64,000 nt of DNA from Larimichthys crocea (taxonomy: Eukaryota; Chordata; Actinopteri; Sciaenidae): the NCBI RefSeq assembly GCF_000972845.2, contig NC_040032.1:19214636-19278635 (forward strand). Direction: 5' to 3'. Shown piece after piece: positions 51,401-63,900 of the stretch (positions within the stretch are counted from its first letter, which is position 1; every line of letters begins with the position of its first letter). A model generated the notes under the pieces. That model worked only from the letters and a program-made list of their open reading frames with translations. It did not search any database and was not told where the DNA came from. The position numbers and the translations under genes were made by a program.

Positions 51401-52673
51401 AAGAGGAAAAAAAACCCAACAACTTATGACTTTTTACAAAGGAAGTTCAATTTTAAATGTCGAAGACAACCGTTGTGGTTTGGAACTCACCTGTCTCTGA
51501 GGAAATGTTTTTTCCCAAATGCTGTATGCGAAATAACAGTATTGTTTTTCAATGACAGGTTAATCTAAAATGTTTTTTCAAACTGAGAAAAAAAAAACAA
51601 TGTCACTTCAATTGAGTGTTTGGGGATAGTGTCATATTTCATACAGCAATTATATTTTTTAATACCGATTCCTTTTAGGACTAAAGGAATTTATTTTCTG
51701 TGGGGAACATGGATAATCTGTAGCAAAAAAAAAATTTTAAGGGTAATCCACCCAGCTGGGATATAAAACCTGTGAATAAAAAAAGCATGCTCCAAACTTT
51801 ACATACCCTTGCAATGCCAGTTACAACATCAGGTTGTTATAAGGTTGCAAATATCCGTTCCCTTTGCAGTAAGCGATCGTTTTTGATTGTGCTAAAGACA
51901 ATGTGCTAATCCATCAGAGCTACTTTGGCACTATCTCTACAGGATCGTTAAAAATAATTGATGCCTGATTCGTGTGGCGAAAATAAAAGTTAAACAACTG
52001 CCTGAGAGCAAGCCGAAGCTTCTCTCTTTAGAGGTAGGAGCCAGATAATGAGGGAACAGCAAGTGTAACTGCGGTGAACACTGCCTCTGCGTGCCTGAGT
52101 GAAAGCACCTCAATGAGATAATGGAACTCTGGAAAGTGTGGTGGAGACTTTTTTTTTTCTAAACTCTAGTCATATCTTTGGGCCTGCCATGCTGAAACAT
52201 GTTTAAATTCCCCTACCACCATACAGTAAATATGTTAGCACTTTCATTAACATATCAGCCGCCTTTTTTGAATACTTTAGAGCATCAGTGAAGAGGGATG
52301 GTATAAACAGCTTGGGCTAATCCAAAACCCAGGGACAACAAAAAAGAAGGAATTGGGCCTACTGTTGGGGGGGGGGGGGCGGCTGTCTAAACAGAATATG
52401 GGATTTCGTTTTAATGCCTAACAGGCCAGTCCCATTAAATAAACACATTCCGAATTTAAAACCTCCCCAAAGGTGTTTCCTGCTATTTCTCTATGCTCAT
52501 CACAGAAATATATGCAAATGACAGGCATTTAGGTTGCACTCAGCTGCCTGAGAGGAAAATGTGTGGAAGATCCCCGAGAGGTTCAAGTCTTAAGGAGCCT
52601 GTTTCATCATTCTTTCTTATTGTCTTTCTTTTTTCTTTTCCTCTTCAAAGCCCCAACCCCCCCTCTACCCACC
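48476..52673. other. Gene-free stretch up to assembly gap
   Basis: No exon or repeat recognised. It contains a 13-G homopolymer (52367-52379) and ends in a C-rich low-complexity run directly before the gap, a typical place for a contig to stop. Confidence 0.5.
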
Positions 52674-52683
52674 NNNNNNNNNN
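52674..52683. other. Assembly gap (10 N)
   Basis: Fixed-length N run. The duplicated segment begins at the very next base. Confidence 1.
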
Positions 52684-52749
52684 TGAAACTTTTCTCCCAT
52701 AGGCAACTTTTACTTACTTACAATTTTCCATCCAAATGAGGCTGATATA

Positions 52750-54285
52750 CAGTCCCTGACAAAAGTCTTGTCGCTTATCCATTTTGTAGAAACAACAGCT
52801 TATAACCTGACTTTTATTTAATCCATTGGTTTTAGAAATGGCTCATATGAAAGCTAAAACCCTCCCAAATTATGTCTTATAGACTAAAATAAATTTGCTT
52901 CACTGAAGAAAGATTAATCATTTAATGAACACAGAAAGGTCAGATTTTGGCAAGACAAAAGTTTTGTTGCCTACAGAGAGTAATGTGAAAATTAAACAAT
53001 TTATTTCAAATACAAAAATATGTGGCATAACATCAGTGAATTAAGTAGTGGTGCTGTGAGATCCATATTTAATATCTTGTATGACTTCCATGAGTTTGAA
53101 GGACTGCATCCATACAATTTATTGATGAAGTCATCAGGAATAGCAAAAAAAGCAGTCTTACATGCTTCCCAGTGTTCATCAAGATTCTTTGGTTTCGTCT
53201 TCCATGCTTCCTCTTTCATTCTACCCCAGACATGCTCAATGATGTTCATGTCTGGTGACTGGGCTGGCCGGTCCTGGAGCACCTTGATCTTCTTCGCCTT
53301 GAGGAACTTTGATGTTGAGATGGAAGTATGCGATGGAGCACCATCCTGCTGCAAAATTTGACCCATTTTATGGTTGGGAATGTAAGAAGTAGCTAATACT
53401 TTTTGATATTTCAAGCTATTGATATTGCCTTCCACCCTACAAATCTCTTGCACACCCCCAACCATGATTTTTCCGCCACCAAACTTAACTGTTTTCTGGG
53501 TAAATCTCGGATCCATGCGGGCTCCAGTAGGTCTCCTGCAATATTTGCGCTGGCTGTGATGTAATTCAACCGAAGATTCATCTGAGAAATCCACTTTCTG
53601 CCACTTTTCCAGCGTCCAACCTTTTACAAACTGTTCTGGTTGACACAGGGACTTGAGGTGACCAGGCCTGGTGGATCTCTGCTGCAGTGGAAAAGGGGCT
53701 GGCTTTGGATTTTCGAGCCAACAAACGGTCCTCTAGAGCAGTTGTCTTGCGAGGTCTGCCGGACCTGGGCTTGTCAAAAACATCTCCAGTCTCTTCAAAT
53801 CTTTTTCTTATTCTTTGTACTTGACGCTGCGACACATTGAAGGTGTCAGCCACCTCAGCATGGTGGATCGTGGATCTGGTCTTCAGCCTCTTGATAATCA
53901 ACGCTTTGGTCTCAGGGTGAATCTTGGGCATGCTGTCAGAGGTCAAGTTGCAGTTGATGTGAAGGTCTGGTGTGCTGGGGTTCTTTTTATACACACCCAC
54001 TAGTTGATTGATCAATTATTGTTCACAGGCTGTAATCTAGGATTGGGTGCATCATATGACAAAGCGACAAGACTTTTGTCTTTGCAAAAACTGACTCAGT
54101 GGGCTTTACTAAGCTGTAAAAGTTAGAATGCTTTTCAGCTGTTTCATTTGGCACCAAAACATTATTTCAAAAGCTGTTGGGATTGAAATGAGCTATTTCT
54201 TGTAAAAAAAAATTGATTCGAAATATATTTGAGGGGCACTTGAGGGCAGCTTCTACCCAAGTGACATGACTTTTGTCAGGGACTG
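52750..54285 (-). mobile_element. Tc1/mariner element, defective, copy 2
   Basis: A 1536-bp counterpart of 27924-29441 at the same place in the duplicated block, with TA on both sides (52748-52749 and 54286-54287), the same terminal inverted repeats and the same inner direct repeats (about 52949-52972 and 54057-54082). The shared insertion site shows one insertion event before the two copies separated. Confidence 0.9.
53001..53931 (-). pseudogene. Tc1-like transposase, one main frameshift (copy 2)
   Basis: The frame starts MPKIHPETKALIIKRL at 53931. The N-terminal half has a helix-turn-helix (VADTFNVSQRQVQRIRKRF), a GRPR-type hook (SGRPRKTT) and the second helix-turn-helix region. A single frame change near 53600 leads into the catalytic half. 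The first Asp is in VDFSDES, the second in QQDGAPSHTS, and the Glu in IIEHVWG. I count 35 residues between the second Asp and the Glu, i.e. DD35E rather than the common DD34E. The stop is at 53001-53003. The total is about 310 codons against about 340 for intact relatives. The segment between the second helix-turn-helix and the first Asp is about 30 residues short, and a smaller gap follows GGGKIMV. Copy 1 shares these losses, so the element was dead before duplication. Confidence 0.88.
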
Positions 54286-56658
54286 TAAGTCTACATGACA
54301 TAACAGTGAAATATAATTTATAGTATTTTGGATTTATATGATTTGCATACACTCACGCACAAGAACACGCTTTCTTTACTAAATGGTAAAGGTACAATCA
54401 TTACATACTCTTTTTCCACCTCTGATTGTTCTGCAATATGAATTGACATGTTGAATTGACATGTTGAAGTGTTTTGCCATTTAAATGGCAATTTTGTTGC
54501 ATGAATAACTAGGAATGACGGGAGGTTGGGTCATGTCAGGAGACCCGCCGGGGTTGCTTTTCTAAAAATCTGTTGCTTGCGTTGTTTCCTGCTGCCTTCA
54601 TTTCATCTCATTGTCTACTTCTGCCCTTTTGTTTTCCCTCTTTTGTAAATGTATTAGCCTTTTCCCCCATTTCATTCAATACCCTTATAAGCTGAAATCT
54701 TCATAAAACAGATGCTCCTTCCCACTGCATGCAGTTAATTGTAGTTTAATTGTAGAGTCCCAGTCTCTGAATGAAGACATTATTATAATGTGAGGCAATA
54801 TGAATACCTATCCTCATCTGTTATTATTGTAAGTGTGGCTGCATTATGCTGAAATAAATTCATATCATCTATCACTGTCCTCACACTCGCACAGCATCCC
54901 TCCTACTCTCCTGTCACTCTGACAGGCAGTTACACAAACAAGAAATGACAACAATCAATATTTCCTGACAGAGAGGTCAGTCCCACCCTTTTTCTCAAAT
55001 TATTTAGACATGGGAGCCTTATTATGTTGGGGGTCAAAGTTGAATCAGACTGAACTGCAGGAGGTAAAGGAGGGGAGGTGGGAATGCATTTCTGACAGGA
55101 ACTGAATGCATCTCACTCCTCCTCATGAAATGAATAGCAAATGAATTTCAGTGTGACTGCAGGCTTTTAGGATTATCCTAAACCCCTATTATACTTTTTC
55201 CTTAATAGGAACTAGATTTGGATGAGCAGTACCTCAAGGTGGACTTCACCTGGACTGGCTTAAACTCTTCAGACACTTGTCTAAGAAGTGGTGGCAAATT
55301 GTTTTAGTTCAATTTAGAAAATATTTACAACATATAGTCACACATAGGCTATATAGTACATACAAATGCAGACACATATAACTAGGGGTTACTTAGTATG
55401 GCCACACTACCCTTTGGCTGCCAATTTAAGATAACTTTGGGATTAATCTACCATCTACTAATGACCAAGATAGTTATTTCATCATTCACAAATAAATATC
55501 CAAATAATAACCAAAACAAGGACCAAACAAATACCTAAACACATTTATTCTAACATACTGGGATATACACTACCTTCACACACCACTGTACATCCACACA
55601 GACAATGTAAAACATAAGACACCAATGCAATCAAACTAACAGAAGTAGGCGAATAGACCAAAAAAAAAAAAAAGGTATGTAACATAGTAAATTAAATGTT
55701 TTGGATAGTTTCTTCGTGTTCTTTTTTAGGTTGAGCTGACCACAAAGGCAGTTGGAGGAGACCAGAAATGCGCTCAGAGGGTGAAATGTGTGTGACTTTG
55801 TGTTTGTATAGAGACAAACTTTGGGTTATACAATAAAGTAAGGGTTTCAGCACTAAATATGAGGTTACTCCTATTAAAAACAATACCTGAATACCTGTTA
55901 GCACATAAATCACAGTGATGCACACCTTTAGCAAAGTCCTGTGTTTCTGGACATCAAGCCACGAAAGACCATGCATGATATGAGAATTGAACAATAATTT
56001 AGATTCATTCAATTGATCATCTGAAAAATAATCTGTATTCCCTAGCAGAATTGTAATCTACAACTGGATGAATAAAACATTGATTACCACTGGCAGTTTA
56101 AGGCAAGCCTGGTTAATATCTCTATTTAACTTACACATTTAAAAAAAAATGACAATGGGGACTTTAGAGTGCCTTACTGCTTCATACTAATTCAAAATGA
56201 GTCCATATTCTGCTGAATTGCTCCTGATCAAATATCATTTTAACCACTATAAAGCTGAAATATCAGGAAGCAATAAAAGCTTCAAGTGCACTCAGACGGA
56301 AGAGATTTATTTCCTGACTTAGTTACATAATCAATCTTTTATTCTTCAAATGGAAGAATAAAGGAGTAAGATATGCAGAAATTAAATAAAAAGGATGGAC
56401 GATGGAGCAAAAGAAGTGGAACAGAAAGTTATTATAATGCTTCCAGACTTCTTAGCTGTGTTCATGCGGAAGGAAAGAAGATTAAATTGATTGAAACTAG
56501 AACCTATTTTAAACATTGTATTTGTTTCTGCATGGAGCTGCAGTATGTCTTTACATTTATTTGATTCTGTCATAAACTTTTTTATCTTATGGAACATGTA
56601 TACATTTATTTATGTTTCAGCTACAGTATGAATTAGTACATGCTGTTTTGCAATATTA

Positions 56659-56675
56659 CCACTAGGTGGTGGTGC
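56659..56675 (+). promoter_or_regulatory. CTCF-like motif (copy 2)
   Basis: Same 17-base word as 31740-31756. Confidence 0.25.
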
Positions 56676-58302
56676 AGGATAAGCACTTGGCCATCATGTT
56701 TTCTGCACGCCTGTCTGTACAGTGTTCATTTAATCAGGTTTGATGACTCCTTGGTATTATGATTAAATAGTTAGCAGGGCCCTATCTTAACCTAAAATTA
56801 AAAACAAGAAGATTCACGTGACGAAAAACATGACAACAAGTCAGATCCCCACACTTCTTGCCACGTTGAAATACATTTTTCAATATGTGGTTAATATTCT
56901 ACATCTGTCTGTTACAACAGTGACTTTCTTACTTTCAAAAAGACAGGACATAGATGTTGAATTCTACCCACATCCTAGCTTATTTGTCACAAAAATGTGA
57001 CATTTTTCAACGAAAAGTCTAAAGCTTGTTGAACATGTCACTTCGTGATTGTCTCAATTCAGAGAGAAGTCAGCCACTGATGCTGAGAAATAATACTCGG
57101 CTCCTAGTCTGCATTATCCCCAATGTGTTGGATGAAGTCGAGGCTCTCCACAGTAAAGTTCTTCAACACCTAAATAAGAAAACCAGTTCTTCATTTATAG
57201 ACACAAGCCTGTTGAAACACCACATGAACTCCATAAAAAAGGTTTGTATGAGTTTGGCATAATAAGGTAACCTATCGTTCAAGGCTCATCCTGTCCTTGG
57301 AACCAGCAGTCTGACAAATTAGTTTCAACTCAAGGTCGACTAGCTTATTGTGGAGATTTCAATTGTATCACAGAGACATTGTCAGTGGATGTAGTTCACT
57401 TATTTGTCATTGAACTGTAGATGGAATGGAACTTCTCATTATCCTGAGCACATTACCAACTTTTTGAAGTTGTTTTGTCAAAGTTTTATACTCAACAAGG
57501 CTTAACAAGAATAAAGATTTCTTAATGTCCATAGAAAAATGTAAGGTTTGAATAAATCTAACGAAACTGCGCAGAACAGGTAAGAGCTTTGAGACAAGTC
57601 ATGACAAGTCCCTTTTATTTATGTGGTCCAACATCACAAATTACAAAATTACCTGATGGGGCTTTACAATCTGTTACCTTCTATGCTTAGACCCTTGATT
57701 CAGATCAGCAAGACCTCCCCCCAAAATACCTTTTTAATGAGGGGGAAGGAACTTTAAGAAGAACAGCAGAGCAGTGATTAGACCAGATTAGACCAACATA
57801 CTGTAAGCACATATTGATAATATCAATCCTGGAGGACATAAAGCATCTTGTAAATGCTGCCAAACAGACCTGAGCTACATGACTTCCTCTTCATCATAGA
57901 GACCTCCAATGAAGACGGACTGAGCAAACACACAAGAGGCAAAGCTCAGAAACAAGCTAGTCGTGCATAAAATGCACCTAAAAATAAACAACTCCCAAAT
58001 TAAGATACTTGTTTTTGAAATATTGCAACTTTTCTTTGTACCCTACAGAGTAGCAAATAAATTGGGCATCTCCACATCTATTCACCCAAATGTGTAGTTT
58101 AGTTAGGAGTGGAGGATTTAAAGCTGCTATTCCAAATCCATATTGCCACAATACCCACTACCTGGACTATTATTAGGAATATAAAACACTGAATGGCAGA
58201 TGCAAACAAATGTGATTTGAAATTAGTGCTTTGTCATGACTGTTCCATTTTTTGTATTTATCTCTAATCATCACATAGCAGCATTGCAGTAGCCTTGGTG
58301 TC

Positions 58303-58321
58303 ACACTAGAGGGAGCTGCAG
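58303..58321 (+). promoter_or_regulatory. CTCF-like motif (copy 2)
   Basis: Same 19-base word as 33370-33388. Confidence 0.25.
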
Positions 58322-60553
58322 TATAACGTCTGTATCTGACTACTAAATTAAACATGAACGTCAGCTATGTGAGAATTAGTCTTCTTAAAAAATACTGAGA
58401 AGGGGTGGGTGGTGTGCGTTCTTCATCCCGAGGACTTAATTTTCCAGTTAATGAGTCAATTATATTTGCAGTAGATAAAAATTGCATCATCAGACTGAAA
58501 ACATGCACATAGCTGTATCTGTTGACACATCATGAATTAATCAGAACGTGAAGCAACAATTCTGAAAGAGACACACTGGATGAGTTATTTAGCACAAGTG
58601 TGTTTGCAATTACAGGTAAGATATCCATTATCCACTATTATTCAATTGCTTTAACCGGACAATGTTTCAGACAAACGGATGTATTCATAGACATGACGAA
58701 ATTGCTAAAAAGAAGTCGGATGAGGAAAGAAACAAAGCAGACATTGAGACTGTACAGATACTACCAGCTTAGGTAAAATTATTACCCAAACTACACAGGC
58801 AAAACATAGCAGCCCGATCACCCTTCTCCCCGGTGTCAGCAATGCTCTGGGATCCATTATTAAACCAAAACTACCTGTTGTAACCATTAATCACCGTTTA
58901 CAGATCTTCCTAGTTCAACTTTGACCTCTGACATGGAGACTTCTAATATTTTTTTTTTTCACTCTGACAGACTTTATTTTGGCAATGACCAACACTTAAA
59001 GTAACCCTTTAAGCATATCTCAGTTTACATATGTATGCAAAATTCTGAACATAAAGACACCAAAGTCCACCAGCTGGAGAAGGCACTAATGTAATCATCC
59101 AAATGAGAGGTGTTTGGCTACGAGATCAAGAGAGCGAAAGGTGTCAGTGTCGTCCTTTGAGTCTCAGATGAGATGCCAAAATAAAAAGTTTGTTTAAGAT
59201 GAGTCAGATCAGTCACTGCTGGTTTCTTCGTAACCCACGCTGACTTGACTTGCTGTGGTGTCAAGCTGATATGAGCAACGACGACCTTATGACAGGAGGC
59301 AGCTGCAGTTTTCAGAGCTGCGTGCCCCAGTTGCTCTCAACCAACTGCACAAGTTCAATGCTTGATGGGAAATCACTTGCTGATGACTGAGCATGGCACT
59401 CTGGTGTGGCTGAGAACCCTCTACAACTCTGTCACCTCCCAAGCACAGCTTCAGATAGAATATACTATTTTTCTATCCACCTAAGGCTGAAGTGATACGG
59501 ATAATCCCCACAAAATAAAATCTCTGTGATGTCAACTTCTACATTTGGCTATGGTGTACACTGTTTAGTATTGTCTTTTTTTTTGTTACATAATGTTCAG
59601 CATTCTGATTCTTGTTATTTTTCTTGTCAAATTTGTTTGACAAATGTCAGATCTACGGTAATTTAGCCACTGACTTTAAAAATCAAAGCATGTGCAATGG
59701 AGCCCTTTGTTCTTTGTGGTTAGAAAGTCAAGCATTGCTGTCTTCATGAGAATGAGTCATCCTATATATGACAAATTAGACTACTTGTATATGTGACAAA
59801 TAATAAGAAACAAGAAGAGACACCCAAGCTCAGGGGCTCACAGTATGGTTTGTGTGAAATTTCTATTAATCACAAACTATGACCATCACACTCACCCAAT
59901 CGCAAACTGTATTAACACCTATGGGGGTTTACTTATGGTTTTCCCCTTCATTTATCAGGTATTTGTTGCACAATATTAGCATTTTACTCATCATACATAT
60001 TCATCAGTAATCATTGGTGTGTTCAGTGTTGCATATTTGGGTACCCACAGGAGTTTTAACATGTCATTTATTATTAGAGCTTGTCTCAGCACAGTACTGT
60101 ATGTCTTTTGATATATGAGGCATCTGCAGCAGCACATCAGTGAAAAGCTACACTAGTCAGGATGAGAGACAGTCAAGGCTCTATCAATTTGTCTGTGAGC
60201 TAACCAATGAAAGACTGAAAGACTTAAGAATGTGATGAAGCAGGAAAGCCTGATACAATATTGAGTGGAGAGATGGATAGGTAGTTGATATTTGCTTTCT
60301 CAGATAAAAGCTACTCTGCAATGATGGAGCAAGTAAGATAATACGGGAATAAAACAATTAGCTAACTAACTAAAATACTTCTGGAACATTTAGTAAGTAC
60401 AGTAGTCATTTTGGTGGCTTCTACAGAAAACTTATGCCCCTCTCCTAATTTTTATCCATCTACCCGACCACCAGATCCTCATCCAACCAGCCTAACGATC
60501 AATCCTACACTATTGATACATGTATACATTACAAGTTCAAATATCCACTAAAT

Positions 60554-60917
60554 CAGTTGATTTTTTTACTGGTGCACAAAATGAACCGTGCATTAACATC
60601 ACCTTGTTCAAATAACAAAACCAACACAGTGCATGAACTCACAACAACTTACCTCAGTGTGACTTCTGCTGTTGCCTTTGAGAGACCAGTTCAGATATGC
60701 GTGGCTTCACCTTGGCAAGTGCCAGTCTCATGTCATTTTCACAGCAAAGTCTGTTCCTTTTCTTAGTTTTTATGTCCAGCATCCTCGAAAACGATTGCTC
60801 ACAAAGATATGTTGTAACAAATGGTATAAAAAATTCCAGGGCGGAGGCTCCACCGAACCCCTGAGACCGACTCACCGAACCCCTAGGGTTCGATCGAACC
60901 CAGGTTAAGAACAACTG
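60554..60917 (-). mobile_element. Non-autonomous hAT element, 364 bp, only in copy 2
   Basis: Ends are cagttg at 60554 and caactg at 60917. An exact 8-bp target duplication, cactaaat, lies on each side (60546-60553 and 60918-60925), the hallmark of hAT insertion. Reading inward from the right end on the minus strand gives cagttgttcttaacctgggt, which resembles termini of Charlie-like vertebrate hAT families. A perfect 16-bp palindrome (gggttcgatcgaaccc) is at 60886-60901. The element keeps the last part of the transposase gene joined directly to its 5' end. It is an internal-deletion derivative that would need a partner transposase to move. Absent from the matching site at 35563. Confidence 0.92.
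60654..60845 (-). pseudogene. hAT transposase C-terminal (dimerisation) fragment
   Basis: The minus-strand frame reads FFIPFVTTYLCEQSFSRM, then DIKTKKRNRL, then ENDMRLALAKVKPRI, and ends QQQKSH with TGA at 60656-60654. The pattern 'P..TYLCE..FS....IK.K.RNRL..E.D.RLAL....PRI' is the conserved C-terminal dimerisation motif of hAT transposases, as also seen in domesticated ZBED/SCAND3-type proteins. The zinc-finger and catalytic parts are missing. The open frame extends upstream into the terminal repeat without a family start codon, so nothing functional is encoded. The motif itself is well preserved, which suggests a young copy. Confidence 0.88.
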
Positions 60918-60925
60918 CACTAAAT

Positions 60926-63900
60926 GTTTTTCTCTTCATTTGGCCCTTCCAGTGTGTTACAATGGATGCATTTACTTGAACATATGATATCATGCTTTGT
61001 CATTTATTTAATTCCAAATGGGACCATCTTTTAATTAATAATCATCACTCTATATGGAAGAAAACACAATGGTTCTTTTTTTCAGGTGATTATACATTAA
61101 TAAAAACATACTTTAATTCATGTGATATACCATGTCTGTCATATTCTGTAAATAGAGCCCTTAGATGCAAATAGATGCCTTTTAGCGGAGTTCTTGAGGT
61201 CCTTTATGTGAAAAGACCTGAACATTCAGCTTTCTGTGTAAGTGCCTCTGGCTGACAGTAAAGAGTTCATCACTCATGCACAAGTAAGCAGCAGAGGGAG
61301 TGCCAAGCCCACAGTCACATTCATTCCATCTGCCACCCGGGATTGTAGATCTTTTTTAAGTTATTCAAACTTTTAGAGGTGAAAGGCTTTTGAATCATGC
61401 CAGCTACCAGGGTGGCCCACACCGAGATGACATAACGGTTTACTATGACACAGCCCTGTAAATATAACTGAGTTGAACTGCTTCCTGTTCAGTTTGTTCT
61501 ATTCATGATTCTCACAGCATGGCTTCACAATGGGAATGCGGCATCCATCGGCTGCACTGATAGTGTTAGGAAATCCTGCTGTTTGAAATCCTAACTGTGA
61601 TACATGCAGGGCTCACCCTGTGGGACAGGAAATATGATGTGACAGATGGGTGTTTATAAGAGAACAGAAACCATGCAGATGTGTTGGGAGAATGGATTTA
61701 GTGATGTTGAATCTGTTTGCCACCATCTAGTCCACAGATGGGACACCAGTTTCTAGTGCCACCTTAGCATGCTGCTTATTTCTACAAAAAAGTAGTAAGT
61801 AAGTGAGCTTTATTTATGAAGCACCTGTACCTACGAGTTAAAAGATACTGATAAAAAAGGACATAAAAATATAAAAACAATAGTAACTAAGTAAAAAAAA
61901 CTAACTGGAAATAACAAAATAAAAAATACTGTAATTAAAACAGTAAAACAACAAAAACCCCACTAAAGAGCAAGCAATAAAAAGTACATAGTGCTTACGA
62001 AACAGGTGAGTTTTTAGCACCTCCTTAAAGTTATAAACTGACTGCGTTTTTTATAGTTTGGGGAAGGTAGTTCCAGAGGGTGGGGGCCACAGCTGCAAAT
62101 GCTTGGTCAACGAGTGGTTTTAAGTCTAGATTGAAACTGTTAGAGAGTGTTAAAGGGGGTTGAGAAGAACCCCAACCTGATCTCTCTTTTGGCCAGTGTA
62201 CCATCTCTGTCTAGGGCAGCTGGGACAACTTCGGAGTGGAGATGTGAACCAGTGGCATGAACTTGGTTCCAGTGCCAACCTCTGAATCATCTAGAAGAAT
62301 GGAGGACTTAGAGTAGGAAATATGCTTTCCCTGGGCAGCAGCTATGGAGACAAAACCTTCAGTGAGGTGATCCCTTTCCTAAAGCTCTGACCTGAGGTGG
62401 TGGATATCCTCCATTAGCTGTGAGCAGTGAAATTCGCAGTCCACAAACACAATCATTCTAGCTGAATCCAGTATAAGAGTAGCTCATAACACAACATGAT
62501 CATAAAAAATGAAAAAAACTTTTGCACCAAGTCTAAGGACGATCTTATTCGAACAAAGAAGGATAACAAAGAGGAGGCAAGATTAATCAATCGCACTTAT
62601 CATCTATGATTAAAAACAAAATGAATGTACATTATGACTGTTTGAACTGCACTATGAGTGAGTGCAATGCTAATCTCCAACAGAACTGAAAAATTGCTCT
62701 AACATTCCAGGATCCAAGATGAGGAAGCATGATAGAGTAAAGGAGGAATTATGACCAATTGTAGCATTCATTTTGCAAGTTCATGGTGATTCATTATCTT
62801 ACTGTGAAAAATGTTACACCTCCGCATGATGAAGGTGCTTCTGTGGCGTAAAAAAAAAGAACCTATAGGAAGCTGTTAATAAACTGCAACATTGCAGTGT
62901 TGACTCAAGTGCAGTGGGTCAGTTGCAAAATCTCAAAAGCCATTGGACACGTGAGACAGCCACACATATTTGAAAGGTCAACAATGTAGTTCACAGAGCA
63001 GGCAATACTTTGAGTCTGCAAAAAGAATTGTAACTGTATACAGTATATACAACTATATACAGCGAGCACTATAGCTTTGTTTGCTGACTGACTTTGTCCT
63101 CACTGCTTCAGAGTTTGTATTTCTTGCATTAAAAATCAAACCATGCGCAGAATAGACTGCACTGAATTTGATATTGAAGTGTAATGCCTTTTAAATAACA
63201 TCAGGGTGCAGTACATTGGGTTTCTCAATACATCATAGTCATGACTATGAATTTTGAACTTATGTATAGCAAAGCAAAACGATTTGAATAGGCGAAAGTC
63301 GAGAGGGCCGGTCATCTTTAAGAATCCATTGTGTTTTTTAATGTCATATCTAAAAAGTGGCTGTAGAAATTATAACTGTCAGATAAAGTGCTGAAGTAAA
63401 GTGGTATTAAATGGATGTACTCAAGTAAAGTTAACTTAACATAGTACATTACTTGAGTCATTGTACTTGTTTGGCCTCTGGGTAGGTTTTTTTTCTAAGT
63501 CATTAGATGGAACATACTCAAAGGATAATTTCTGAGATTGATTTTAAAAAATGGAACTGGATTTCTGTTCCGAGTGGGTTTACTTTGTGAATGAATGAAA
63601 CAAAAAAAGAAGCACTTTTGTGCTGCATTAAGGAATACATTAGTAGTGACAACTAATCTGGCTAGTGTCCTTATTCACCAACTAGCAATACAGGCCGCCT
63701 TATTATTACTCATGTGTGGAAGATGGGGAGAATGGATAAACATTACTTAAACCTATATGACACATGAAATGCACTTAACAAACTCGATTTCCCCATTCTG
63801 TACTGAGAATAATACATATGAAATCATTTTAATTTTGAGAATGACTGACTGCCTCTTTGTTCCACACTGAAGGCTAATTTATTCTGGTAATAATTGTACG

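Larger units (their letters stand above)
54288..60545. other. Duplicated non-coding sequence between Tc1 and hAT element
   Basis: Counterpart of 29444-35562 with many small indels. No coding frame is shared intact between copies. CTCF-like words are kept at 56659 and 58303. Confidence 0.6.

Noticed and set aside
53020..53361. 113-codon plus-strand open frame
   Set aside because: Antisense shadow of the Tc1 transposase catalytic region.
60886..60901. tRNA T-arm-like 'ggttcgatc' word
   Set aside because: It is part of a palindrome in the hAT terminus; no cloverleaf can be drawn around it.
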